A DNA stretch of 64,000 bases from NCBI GenBank assembly GCA_963841455.1, contig CAWJCU010000017.1, forward strand, positions 1 to 64,000. Reading direction: 5' to 3'. Source of the stretch: JAWVFM01 sp963841455. Its GTDB lineage: Bacteria > Actinomycetota > Thermoleophilia > Solirubrobacterales > 70-9. The position numbers were made by a program, and so were the translations under genes. The notes below the pieces were generated by a model. That model searched no databases. It had not been told where the DNA came from and saw only the letters and a list, made by a program, of their open reading frames with translations. Below are positions 42,812 to 50,949 of the stretch, piece by piece. Numbering within the stretch: position 1 is the stretch's first letter; every line of letters begins with the position of its first letter.

Positions 42812-43837
42812 TCACGAAGCGCGGCCCGGGTCGTTCCCGTCGCGGCAAGAAGCTCCCCCGTCCGCTCGACCGCCCGCTCGCGAACGCACCGCGCCGGCCA
42901 GGCGAATCGCGTTCGCGATCCCATCCGGGCCGGAGCTTCCATGTGCGACGACGGCCATCCCGCGGAGCCCGAGCATCACGGCGCCGCCGGTGGTGTCGGG
43001 GTCCATCCGCCTGCGCACGTCGGCCAGGGCGCCGCGGAGCAACAGGCCTCCCGCCATCGAGACCGGCCCGCTGCGCGCCGCCGCCCCCACCGCGTCGGCG
43101 ACCGCGCGCGCCGTCCCCTCGATCGTCTTCAGCGCGACGTTGCCCGTGAAGCCATCGGTGACGATCACGTCGACGGCGCCGGCCAGCAGGTCGCGCCCCT
43201 CGACGTTGCCGGCGAAGTCGATCCCCTCGGCCTCCCGAAGCGCGGCATGCGCCTCGACGATCTGAGGGGTGCCCTTACCGGGCTCCTCGCCCACCGAGAG
43301 CAGGGCGACCCGCGGCCGCTCGATGCCGAGGACCGCGGTCGAGAACGAGGCGCCGAGGAACGCGAACTGCACGAGGTCGCCCGCGCGGACCTCGGAGTTG
43401 GCGCCGACGTCGAGGAGCAGCGTGGGCGGACCGTCCCGGCCCGGCACCAGGAGCTGAAGGGCGAGGGCCGGCCGCCGGACGCCGTGAATGCGCCGCAGCG
43501 CGAACGTGGAGGCGGCCATGGTGGCTCCTGTTGGCCCGGCGCTCACGACGGCCTGTGAGCGATCGGCCGCCACGTCGGCGGAGGCGAGGACGACGGATGC
43601 CGTCTCGCGGGAGCGAACGGCCGCGACCGGCTCGTCCTCGTTGGTGATCGCCTCCGGCGCGTCGATGAGCTCGACCCCGGAGGTGCCTTCGAGGCTGGAG
43701 AGCTCGCCGCGGTCGCCGAAGACGCGCAACGCGATTCCGTCGGCCGCCGCGGCGAGCGCGCCCTCGGTGAGGACCTCGGCCCCGCGCTCGGCGCCGCGCC
43801 CGTCGAGCGCGACCGTCGGGGCCGGACCCGGCCCCAC
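42812..43837 (-). CDS. plsX: Phosphate acyltransferase PlsX
   Basis: 341 residues. VALDGRGAERGAEVLTEGALAAA is the start; SAGPTGATMAASTFALRRIHGVRRPALAL, LLLDVGANSEVRAGDLVQFAFLG, RVALLSVGEEPGKGTPQIVEAH and FAGNVEGRDLLAGAVDVIVTDGFTGNVALKTIEGTA are all family landmarks. The N-terminal D-x-M-G-G-D is changed to LDGRGA. It makes acyl-phosphate from acyl-ACP for phospholipid synthesis. The C-terminus is extended by a basic/Gly tail that runs toward acpP. Confidence 0.95.
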   Translation of the reverse strand: MGPGPAPTVALDGRGAERGAEVLTEGALAAAADGIALRVFGDRGELSSLEGTSGVELIDAPEAITNEDEPVAAVRSRETASVVLASADVAADRSQAVVSAGPTGATMAASTFALRRIHGVRRPALALQLLVPGRDGPPTLLLDVGANSEVRAGDLVQFAFLGASFSTAVLGIERPRVALLSVGEEPGKGTPQIVEAHAALREAEGIDFAGNVEGRDLLAGAVDVIVTDGFTGNVALKTIEGTARAVADAVGAAARSGPVSMAGGLLLRGALADVRRRMDPDTTGGAVMLGLRGMAVVAHGSSGPDGIANAIRLAGAVRSRAGGRADGGASCRDGNDPGRAS

Positions 43838-43844
43838 GCCCTGG

Positions 43845-44060
43845 CTACTCCTCCGCGCCGGCGGAGGTTGGCTCGTCTTCGCCGATCTCGTGGGCGATCA
43901 CCTCGCGGCCGGCATAGGTGCCGCAGACCGGGCACACGCGGTGCGGCAGGCGCGGGCTGTGGCACCGGGGGCACTCGTTCAGACGAGGCGCCGACACCTT
44001 GTGGGTGGCCCGGCGCTTGTCTCTGCGGGTACGCGAGGTTCGCTTTTTCGGAACGGCCAT
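43845..44060 (-). CDS. rpmF: Ribosomal protein L32
   Basis: 71 residues. MAVPKKRTSRTRRDKRRATHKV, then CPRCHSPRLPHRVCPVCGTYAGREVI with a four-cysteine zinc ribbon. An acidic C-terminus extends it slightly. Just upstream of plsX and after DUF177, the standard place. Confidence 0.96.
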   Translation of the reverse strand: MAVPKKRTSRTRRDKRRATHKVSAPRLNECPRCHSPRLPHRVCPVCGTYAGREVIAHEIGEDEPTSAGAEE

Positions 44061-44102
44061 GGCGGCGGGCAATGGTAGCGGCGCTCCGTCGCGCTGCGGC
44101 GT

Positions 44103-44615
44103 TCAGATCAGCTCGCTGAGCTTCGCGAACGGCCCTGCCGCCTCGCCGCCGTGCTCGTGCTCCGCTGGGTCCGTGTCGTTCAGCGACGCGCCGCAGACCG
44201 GGCAGAGCCCAGCGCAGTCGGGGCGGCAGAGGATCTGCGCCGGAAGCGCCAGCGCGAGCGCGTCTCGCGCCCAGGTGCCGACGTCCAGGACCTCATCCTC
44301 GACGTACGGGCTGGTCATCTCCTCCCCGCCCCCTGCCTGGTCGACCTCCCGGGCATCCACCGACTCGGAGTGGCGCCCGTCGCCCAGGCAGCGCATGCAC
44401 GGCCCGGTCAGCTCGGCGTCGAACGCCAAGCGGAAGGCGTGGCCGCCGGCGGCGCGCGAAACGTCGATGCGCACTGGGACGAGACGCGATGCCGTCGAGT
44501 AGCGCTGCCCGCCGAGCTCCAGCGGCCCCATCTCGACCTCCGTTTCGAGCCGCCTCCCCTCGCCCGTGGACAGCCCCAGTCGAGCGAGATCGATGCTGTG
44601 ATACTGCGCCGCCAT
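44103..44615 (-). CDS. DUF177 (YceD) family protein
   Basis: 170 residues. LTGPCMRCLGDGRHSESVDAREV and PAQILCRPDCAGLCPVCGASLND are the conserved cysteine motifs of DUF177, which in bacteria precedes rpmF and is linked to 23S rRNA metabolism. Four cysteines in the second motif suggest a zinc site. Its ATG (44613-44615) overlaps the ATG of the divergent methyltransferase by two bases. Start is supported by a good ORF but has no room for an upstream promoter on this strand. Confidence 0.9.
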   Translation of the reverse strand: MAAQYHSIDLARLGLSTGEGRRLETEVEMGPLELGGQRYSTASRLVPVRIDVSRAAGGHAFRLAFDAELTGPCMRCLGDGRHSESVDAREVDQAGGGEEMTSPYVEDEVLDVGTWARDALALALPAQILCRPDCAGLCPVCGASLNDTDPAEHEHGGEAAGPFAKLSELI

Positions 44616-45185
44616 GCCCGATCACGAGGTTAGCCCGACCGGCCAGTTCCACTTCGACCCCGCGACCTACCTCGACGAGATCGTCGCCGACGTCCCGCGC
44701 TACGACGAGCTGCAGGCTGCGACCATCGACGCGATCCCCTTCCCCCCAAGCGGGTTCTCGAGCTCGGGTTCGGGACCGCCGTGACGACCAACCTGCTCTG
44801 GGAACGCTACCCAGAGGCCCGGATCACCGGCATCGACTCGAGCCCCGACATGGTCTTCAAGGCTCGCCAACTCGGCTGGGAGGAGATGCGCCTCGGCCGG
44901 ATCGAGGATCCGCTGCCCGACGGCCCGTGGGACCTCGTCATCTCCGTCCTCACGATCCACCACCTCGAGGCCGACGGCAAGCGCGACCTTTTCCGGCGGG
45001 TGCGCGAGGAATCGCGCGCCCTCGTCGTCGGGGACGTCGTCGAAGTGCCGCCCGACCGAAGGATCGCGACCCTCACCGAGGGATTCGACATGCCCTCCGG
45101 CGCCGCCGAGCAGGCCGAGTGGTGCGGTGGCGAGGTCGTGTGGTCCGCCGATGATCTGGCGGTCATAAGAGCCGTCTACGACTGA
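44614..45185 (+). CDS. SAM-dependent methyltransferase, one frameshift
   Basis: After the break near 44740 the class I fold is clear: VLELGFGTAVTTNLLWERYPEARITGIDSSPDMV, PWDLVISVLTIHHLEADGKRDLFRRVREE and RALVVGDVVEVPPDRR. The N-terminus reads FHFDPATYLDEIVADVPRYDELQAATIDAIP. The break falls in a run of six C; one more C restores the frame, typical of a homopolymer error. Likely small-molecule methylation; substrate unknown. It precedes the enoyl-CoA hydratase gene by 10 bases. Confidence 0.75.
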
Positions 45186-45195
45186 GAGGAACCCG

Positions 45196-46011
45196 ATGGC
45201 CGACAAGCTCCTGTACGAAAAGCGCGACCGGATCGCCCGCGTGACGATCAACCGGCCCGAGGCGCGGAACGCGATCGACCCCGACGTCCACGAGGCGATG
45301 ATCGAGACCTGGGCGGACTTCCGTGACGACGACGCCGTCGACGTGGCGATCCTCACCGGCGCCGGCGACGACGCGTTCTGCGCCGGTGCGGATCTCAAGA
45401 CCTACATCCCGCCGATCATCCAGAACGCGAGCCCCGGCGCGATCCGGGAGATCGTGGAGGTCGGGCTCAACGGCTTCACCCGCGGGATGCACCGCATCTA
45501 CAAGCCGATCATCGGCGCGATCAACGGCTGGGCGCTCGCCGGAGGCCTCGAGACGGCGCTCGCCTGCGACATCCGCATCGCCTCCGAGCGCGCGATGTTC
45601 GGCTCCTTCGAGGCACGGCGGGGCTTTCACCACGGCGACGGCGGCCTCGTCCGCCTCGTCAACACCTGCGGCACCGGCGTCGCGCTCGAGATGTTGCTGA
45701 CGGCCGAGCCGATCGACGCCGAGCGCGCGCTCCGGGCGAACCTGGTCTCGAAGGTCGTCCCCCATGAGCGTCTGATCGAGGAGGCCGAGCTCGTCGCGCA
45801 TCAGATCCTCCGCAACTCTCAGGTCGCGGTGCGCTCGGCCAAGCAGACGATTCTCGACGTCATCGGCCAACCGCTCGACTTCCAGCTGCGAACCGAGGCC
45901 TGGAACGCCTACACCTGCGCCGACCGCGAGGAGACCAAGGCCCTGCTCGAGCGCTTCTACGAGAAGACCGACGCCGGGCGCGCCGGCGCGCACGAGACCG
46001 AGCTCCCATGA
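45196..46011 (+). CDS. Enoyl-CoA hydratase/isomerase family protein
   Basis: 271 residues of the crotonase fold. ARVTINRPEARNAIDPDVHEAMIETWADFRDD, AFCAGADLKTY (oxyanion loop), IIGAINGWALAGGLETALACDIRIA (second oxyanion loop) and the C-terminal helices. Of the two acid residues of classical hydratases, one (Glu in GGLETALACD) is present. Good ribosome site before ATG. The adjacent SDR overlaps by ATGA, so this is a small fatty-acid or aromatic acyl-CoA operon. Substrate unknown. Confidence 0.92.
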   Translation: MADKLLYEKRDRIARVTINRPEARNAIDPDVHEAMIETWADFRDDDAVDVAILTGAGDDAFCAGADLKTYIPPIIQNASPGAIREIVEVGLNGFTRGMHRIYKPIIGAINGWALAGGLETALACDIRIASERAMFGSFEARRGFHHGDGGLVRLVNTCGTGVALEMLLTAEPIDAERALRANLVSKVVPHERLIEEAELVAHQILRNSQVAVRSAKQTILDVIGQPLDFQLRTEAWNAYTCADREETKALLERFYEKTDAGRAGAHETELP

Positions 46012-46703
46012 CGGCCGCCCGCAGGGCGCTCGTGACGGGCGCCGCGCGGGGCATCGGCGCGGCGATCGCCTATCAACTCCGCGCCGACGGCCTCGACGTC
46101 GCGACGCTCGACCGCGAGACCGGCTCCGACTTCGAGGTCGACCTCACCGCGGGAGAGCTGCCGGACCTCGGCCCCGTCGACGTGTGCGTGTCGAACGCCG
46201 CGATCACCGACACGATCGCGGCGGCGCACCGGATGAGCGACGAGCAGTGGGACCGCGATCTCGCGGTCAACCTCAGCGGCGCATATCGCGCGGTCCGCGC
46301 ATGCCTCGGCGGCATGCGCGACCGCGGCTGGGGCCGCATCGTCGTCATCTCGAGCGGCGCGGCCGTTCACGGGCTCCCAGGGCAGGTCGCCTACGCTGCC
46401 TCGAAGGCGGGCCTCCTCGGCATGGCGAAGACGATCGCCGCCGAGAACGCCGCCCGCGGCATCACCGCCAACGCCGTCCTGCCGGGCCTGGTGGCGACTG
46501 AGAAGGTGCGCGCCATGCCGCCGGAGATCCTCGAGCGCCTCGGCGCCGAGCTGCCCGCCGGCAGGATGGCGGAGCCGGCGGAGGTGGCCGCGCTCGTCGC
46601 CTATCTCGTCTCGGAGGACGCGGGCTACGTCACCGGCCAGGTGATCGAGATCGACGGCGGCGCCGCCCTCAACACCTTTTCGCTCACGCGCTCGGAGCGC
46701 TGA
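46008..46703 (+). CDS. SDR family oxidoreductase
   Basis: 231 residues. RALVTGAARGIGAAIAYQL is the TGxxxGxG NAD(P) site, VCVSNAAITD the N-A-A-x motif, IVVISSGAAVHGLPGQVAYAASKAGLLG the Ser and Y-x-x-x-K catalytic residues, and VTGQVIEIDGGAAL the C-terminal motif. FabG-like. Coupled to the hydratase gene, so it may act as a 3-hydroxyacyl-CoA dehydrogenase. Convergent with the next gene. Confidence 0.92.
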   Translation: MTAARRALVTGAARGIGAAIAYQLRADGLDVATLDRETGSDFEVDLTAGELPDLGPVDVCVSNAAITDTIAAAHRMSDEQWDRDLAVNLSGAYRAVRACLGGMRDRGWGRIVVISSGAAVHGLPGQVAYAASKAGLLGMAKTIAAENAARGITANAVLPGLVATEKVRAMPPEILERLGAELPAGRMAEPAEVAALVAYLVSEDAGYVTGQVIEIDGGAALNTFSLTRSER

Positions 46704-46704
46704 G

Positions 46705-47412
46705 TCAGGACCCCTCGTCCCCGGCGTCGCCGTACCGGGCGAAGTGCCGCTCGGGGATGTCGGCGGGGTCCTTGTACCAGTACCAGGTGCACGGGTCCCG
46801 GTCGAAATCCTCGGGCGGGTCCGACGGGTAGACGGGGTAGCCGATCCAGCGGATCGGGAGCGTCTCGTTCATGAAGGCGCAATGGGTGCAATAGAGGGGG
46901 AAGCCCTCACGGCCGTAGCTCCAGTCGTGCGACTCGTCGGTGACGCCGAAGCCGTCGGGCCCATAGCGGCGGTTCCGCCATAGGCGCTGACCCGAGCCAC
47001 ACGGGTTCATCGTGAACGTGAGCTTCTCGTCGTCCTCGTTGATCTCGAAGGCCCCCGGGGTCGGGCCGACGCCGCTGGTCGAGTGGGCGCGCCATGTCGC
47101 CGCGAGAGCCTTCGCGATCACGCGCCGGTCGGAGGCCGCGATGGCCTCGACAGGTCCCTTCCAGCTCCGCTCGAGGCTGTAGGTCCACGCGCGCTCGACG
47201 CCCTCGTCGCCGAGATCGGCCTTGACGAACGAGATGAGACCGGCGACGCCGTCGACCAGCAGGTCATGCATGAACTGCGACTCTCGCTTCATCTCCTCGC
47301 AGAGGCGCTTCGCCTCCTCGGGATCGCCGGCCTCGATCGCCTCAATCGCGCGGTCCATCGTCGGCCGCGCCATCTGCTGCAGGTCCTCGTCCGAGAACCA
47401 CCGCTCACCCAT
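46705..47412 (-). CDS. Uncharacterised cysteine-containing protein
   Basis: 235 residues, no family recognised. An N-terminal helical half (MARPTMDRAIEAIEAGDPEEAKRLCEEMKRESQFMHDLLVDGV) is followed by a domain with FTMNPCGSGQRLW, PLYCTHCAFMNETLPIRW and DRDPCTWYWYKDPAD. The four cysteines in this half could bind a metal. It has an unusually strong ribosome site (AAGGAGG) and lies one base after the SnoaL-like gene. Neighbouring thiolase and acyl-CoA genes suggest a catabolic role; this is inference. Confidence 0.75.
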   Translation of the reverse strand: MGERWFSDEDLQQMARPTMDRAIEAIEAGDPEEAKRLCEEMKRESQFMHDLLVDGVAGLISFVKADLGDEGVERAWTYSLERSWKGPVEAIAASDRRVIAKALAATWRAHSTSGVGPTPGAFEINEDDEKLTFTMNPCGSGQRLWRNRRYGPDGFGVTDESHDWSYGREGFPLYCTHCAFMNETLPIRWIGYPVYPSDPPEDFDRDPCTWYWYKDPADIPERHFARYGDAGDEGS

Positions 47413-47413
47413 T

Positions 47414-47815
47414 TCAACCTCCTTGCGGTGTCAGCGCGTCCATGATCGGCGCGCTGTCGAAGTAGCTGCGACACCGCGACGGGACTCCGTCGCTGAACGT
47501 CCAGACGGCCGCAAACGGGGCGTCGAAGTCGCGGCCCGTCGACCTGCCACGGCCGCGCATGCGCCCGAGCACGACCACGCGGTCGCCCGCGTCGAGGAAG
47601 TCGTCGGGGTCCGCGAACCCGCCGTCGACGTGCTCCTGAAAGAGCCGAGCGAACGTGCGGATCGCCTCGGATCCGTGGCTCCTTCCACCGAACGGGACCG
47701 ACTCCGGCAGCACGAACTCGAAGTCGTGGGTGACGTCGCGGAGCATCTCATCGATGTCCCAGCGCGCGAACGCCGCGTAGATGCGCCTGACCGCGCCGAT
47801 GTCGTCGGCGGCCAC
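47414..47815 (-). CDS. SnoaL-like (NTF2-fold) protein
   Basis: 133 residues. IGAVRRIYAAFARWDIDEMLRDVTHDFEFVLPES, AIRTFARLFQEHVDGG, DAGDRVVVLGRMRGRGRSTGRDFDAPFAAVWTFSDG and SYFDSAP. Classic NTF2 fold of SnoaL-like or steroid isomerase-type proteins. GTG 47815 lies one base after the thiolase stop, so the three genes from thiolase to the Cys-protein form an operon. Ligand unknown. Confidence 0.85.
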   Translation of the reverse strand: MAADDIGAVRRIYAAFARWDIDEMLRDVTHDFEFVLPESVPFGGRSHGSEAIRTFARLFQEHVDGGFADPDDFLDAGDRVVVLGRMRGRGRSTGRDFDAPFAAVWTFSDGVPSRCRSYFDSAPIMDALTPQGG

Positions 47816-47816
47816 G

Positions 47817-49055
47817 CTAGACCGCCCTCGGGTTCTCGAGCACCAGCGCCACTCCCTGGCCGGAGCCGACGCAAACGCCGAGCACCCCATAGCGGGCCTC
47901 GCGGAGGCGGAGCTCGGTCGAGAGTGTCAGGACGTATCGGGTTCCCGACGAGCCGAACGGGTGCCCGATCGCGACCGCGCCGCCGTTCGGGTTGAGTCGC
48001 TCGTCGGGAACGTCGAAGCCGTCGAGCTGCTTCGGGAGCTCGCGCAGCACACCGAGCGCCTGGGCGGAATAGGCCTCGTGGACCTCCCACACGTCGATCT
48101 CCCCGGGAGCGAGGCCGGCGCGCTCGAGCGCCTTCGGGATCGCGAACGCCGGGGCGATTCCCATGATCTGCGGATCGAGGGCGTGCGTTGCGGAGGCCAC
48201 GACCCGCGCAAGGGGCTCGGCCCCTAGCTCCTCGGCGGCCTCGGCGCTCGCGAGGACGACGGCGCTGGCGCCGTCGTTGAGCGGCGAGGAGTTGCCTGCC
48301 GTCATCTGGGTCGTGTTGGGCTGAGCCGGAAGCGCCGCGAGCTTCTCGGGGCTCGTGTCCGCCCGAATCGACTCGTCGTGCTCGAAGGTGCGTCCCGGCT
48401 CCTTGCGCGTGGCCTCGATCTCGACCGGGTGGATTTCCTCCGCCAGGCGCCCGGAATCGCGCGCAGCGGCCGCATGCTGGTGGGAGCGCAACGCGAAGGC
48501 GTCGATCTCCTCGCGCGTCAGCTCGTAGCGGTCGGCCACGTTCTGCGCGGTCTGCATCATCTCGATGTAGGCGTCGCGGGCGAGGAGCGATGGGTTCGGC
48601 GGCCCGCCGGCACCCGCCCACATCGTGTCGAGCATGAAGATCGGGCCGCGGGGCATGAACGGCGCCTCCCCCTTCATGAACGACCAGCCCGACCGAGACA
48701 TGGACTCGACCCCCGCAGCGAGGCCCACCGAAAGCTCGTCGCTTCGGATCGCGTGCGCGATCGAGATCGCGCCGGAGAGCGAGGAGGCGCAGAAGCGGTT
48801 GACCGTGATCGCCGGCACCGAGTCCGGGAAGCCCGCGGCGAGCGCGCCCCACCGGGCGATGTCACCCATCCCCTCGTGCGCGGGATTGACGCATCCCGCC
48901 GTGATGTCCTCCACGCGCTCCAGCGGGGCACCGACCCGCTCGCAGGCCCACACCATCGTCCGGCCGAGGAGGTCGTCGACGCGAATCTGCGACAGCGACC
49001 CGCCGTAGCGGCCCACCGGGGTCCTCACGCCGCCGAGCACGAAGGCGTCAGTCAT
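47817..49055 (-). CDS. Acetyl-CoA acyltransferase (thiolase)
   Basis: 412 residues. Catalytic Cys in TVNRFCASSLSGAISIAHA, His in AVAIGHPFGSSGTRYVL, second Cys in GVLGVCVGSGQGVALVLE. EVHEAYSAQAL (H-E-A-Y instead of N-E-A-F) is closer to FadI-type thiolases of beta-oxidation than to biosynthetic ones. The start MTDAFVLGGVRTPVGRYGG is normal. It cleaves 3-oxoacyl-CoA. Divergent from the MFS gene, with only 12 bases between starts. First of three minus-strand genes. Confidence 0.95.
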   Translation of the reverse strand: MTDAFVLGGVRTPVGRYGGSLSQIRVDDLLGRTMVWACERVGAPLERVEDITAGCVNPAHEGMGDIARWGALAAGFPDSVPAITVNRFCASSLSGAISIAHAIRSDELSVGLAAGVESMSRSGWSFMKGEAPFMPRGPIFMLDTMWAGAGGPPNPSLLARDAYIEMMQTAQNVADRYELTREEIDAFALRSHQHAAAARDSGRLAEEIHPVEIEATRKEPGRTFEHDESIRADTSPEKLAALPAQPNTTQMTAGNSSPLNDGASAVVLASAEAAEELGAEPLARVVASATHALDPQIMGIAPAFAIPKALERAGLAPGEIDVWEVHEAYSAQALGVLRELPKQLDGFDVPDERLNPNGGAVAIGHPFGSSGTRYVLTLSTELRLREARYGVLGVCVGSGQGVALVLENPRAV

Positions 49056-49067
49056 GGTTCTCCTTCG

Positions 49068-50654
49068 ATGGCTTCCAGGGGGGCGCGCGCCGGCGCCGGA
49101 CACGAAGATAGTCCGAGTGAGGGCCTCGCGTTCCGCAGCTCGGCAGGACGCTGGGTGCTGGCCATCTCGGTCCTGGGCTCGAGCATGGCCTTCCTCGACG
49201 GGACCGTGGTCAACGTCGCGCTCCCCGACATCGGCCGCGACCTGAACGCGTCGACCAGCGCCCTTCAGTGGATCCTCAACGGCTACCTCCTGACCCTCGC
49301 CTCGCTCATCCTCCTCGGAGGCTCGCTCGGCGACCGCCACGGACGCCGGCGCGTCTTCGAGCTCGGGGTGGCCCTGTTCACCGTGGCGTCCCTGCTGTGC
49401 GCGATCGCGCCCACGGTCGAGGTCCTGATCGCCGCGAGACTCGCGCAGGGCGTCGGCGGCGCCCTGCTCACGCCCGGGAGCCTGGCGATGATCGAGTCCA
49501 CCTTCAGGCCGGCCGACCGCGCCCGCGCGATCGGCGCGTGGTCCGGGCTCGGCGGCGTCGCGACCGCACTCGGGCCCCTGCTGGGCGGCTACCTCGTCGA
49601 CGCCGTGTCGTGGCGCGCCGTCTTCATCATCAACCTCCCGCTCGGAATCGCCGTGATCGCGATGTCGCGGCGCCACGTACCCGAGACCAGGGACCCGACG
49701 GCGACGGGCCACCTCGACTACGCCGGCGCGGCCCTCGTCGGGTTGGGCCTCGCCGGCACGACCTACGCGCTCATCGAGGCACCCGACAAGGGCGCGTCTC
49801 CCCTCATCCTGGTCACCGCGATCGGCGGAGTGCTCGCGCTGGCGGCGTTCCTCGTCACGGAGTACCGGAGCCGCAATCCCATGATGCCGCTCACGATGTT
49901 CGCCTCGCGGCAATTCAGCGGCGCGAACCTCGTCACCTTCGCCGTCTACACCGCCCTCGGCGGGTTCTTCTTCCTCTTCGTGTCGTTCCTTCAGGTGTCG
50001 CTCGGGTACTCGCCGATCGCCGCGGGGTCCGCGTCGCTGCCGGTGACAGCGCTGATGCTCGTGCTTTCGGCGCGCTCCGGCGCGCTCGCACAGCGAATCG
50101 GCGCGAAAATTCCCCTGACCGTGGGCCCCCTCGTGATCGCCGTCGGGCTTCTGCTGATGACTCGGATCGAGCCCGGCGACAGCTACGTCCCGGGCGTGCT
50201 GGTCCCGGTAATCATCTTCGGGCTGGGGCTCACCCTGGTCGTGGCTCCCGTGACGGCGACGGTTCTCGCTGCTGCCGACGCCCGCCATTCGGGCATCGCC
50301 TCGGGAATCAACAACGCGGTCGCCCGCGTCGGAAGCCTGCTCGCCGTCGCCGTCCTGCCGGCGATCGCAGGGCTCACCGGGGACAGCTTCTACGACCCCT
50401 CCGCCATGACCGACGGGTTCCACATCGGCATGGCCGCCTGCGCCGGGCTCTCGGTGCTCGGCGGACTCCTCGCCTGGTTCACGATCTCGGGCGAGGTCCT
50501 CCATGCCGCCCCCGCTCCGGGCGGGGACACGCCGGAGCGCGCCGCGACCGACTACTCCTGTGGGATCACGGGGACGCCGCTGCGCCCCGGCCGGGAGGCG
50601 GACTGCGCTCCCGCGGTTGCCGAGCCGGCCGCGCAGACCGCCGCGCGAACCTGA
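49068..50654 (+). CDS. MFS transporter, DHA2 (EmrB/QacA) type
   Basis: 528 residues, about 14 transmembrane segments. SSMAFLDGTVVNVALPDIGRDL is the motif D1 region, GGSLGDRHGRRRVFELG is motif A and GPLLGGYLVDAVSWRAVFIINLPLGI is motif C. A proline/charged C-terminal tail of about 35 residues follows the last segment. Probably a proton-linked exporter; substrate unknown. It differs from the exporter at 15.1 kb in sequence though both are DHA2 proteins. Confidence 0.93.
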   Translation: MASRGARAGAGHEDSPSEGLAFRSSAGRWVLAISVLGSSMAFLDGTVVNVALPDIGRDLNASTSALQWILNGYLLTLASLILLGGSLGDRHGRRRVFELGVALFTVASLLCAIAPTVEVLIAARLAQGVGGALLTPGSLAMIESTFRPADRARAIGAWSGLGGVATALGPLLGGYLVDAVSWRAVFIINLPLGIAVIAMSRRHVPETRDPTATGHLDYAGAALVGLGLAGTTYALIEAPDKGASPLILVTAIGGVLALAAFLVTEYRSRNPMMPLTMFASRQFSGANLVTFAVYTALGGFFFLFVSFLQVSLGYSPIAAGSASLPVTALMLVLSARSGALAQRIGAKIPLTVGPLVIAVGLLLMTRIEPGDSYVPGVLVPVIIFGLGLTLVVAPVTATVLAAADARHSGIASGINNAVARVGSLLAVAVLPAIAGLTGDSFYDPSAMTDGFHIGMAACAGLSVLGGLLAWFTISGEVLHAAPAPGGDTPERAATDYSCGITGTPLRPGREADCAPAVAEPAAQTAART

Positions 50655-50661
50655 GCGCGGC
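50640..50661. terminator. Hairpin at the MFS stop, between convergent genes
   Basis: GCCGCGC, 8-nt loop, GCGCGGC, spanning the MFS stop codon. Its place between convergent genes fits a bidirectional terminator, though no T-run follows. Confidence 0.35.
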
Positions 50662-50676
50662 GTCGGCAGCCTCCGG

Positions 50677-50931
50677 CTACTGCAAGTAGCCCTCGACCGT
50701 GCCCTCGTCCCGGGCGCTCGCGTCGTCCGGATCGCCGCCGGCGCGCCGGCGGGCGCGGCGCTGGCGCAGCAGGTCCCAGCACTGGTCGAGCTCGACCGAG
50801 ACGCGCTCGAGGCGGGCCCGGTCCTCGGCCAGAGCGTCATCGCTGCCGGCGTCGGCTCCCTCGCTGGCGATCAGCGCGTGCTCCTCCTTGACGAGGGACT
50901 CGATACGGGCGAGCAGCGATTCGTCGGACAT
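50677..50931 (-). CDS. DUF2630 family protein
   Basis: 84 residues. SLLARIESLVKEEHALIA, then RARLERVSVELDQCWDLLRQRRARRRAGGDPDDA, the DUF2630 signature (LDQCWDLLRQRRA). A small helical protein found across actinobacteria, function unknown. Its start faces that of the flavoprotein, 18 bases away, so the two share a promoter region. Confidence 0.92.
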   Translation of the reverse strand: MSDESLLARIESLVKEEHALIASEGADAGSDDALAEDRARLERVSVELDQCWDLLRQRRARRRAGGDPDDASARDEGTVEGYLQ

Positions 50932-50949
50932 GGTGCGAGATTACCGAGA

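Noticed and set aside
40068..43558. Two long plus-strand frames (577 and 578 codons) antisense to smc, rnc, acpP and plsX
   Set aside because: Both mirror coding genes with clear motifs; their composition is the usual third-position GC artefact.
47817..50840. A 1007-codon minus-strand frame, as a possible thiolase fusion
   Set aside because: Only the last 412 codons are thiolase; the upstream part is antisense to the MFS exporter and its start at 49055 is normal.
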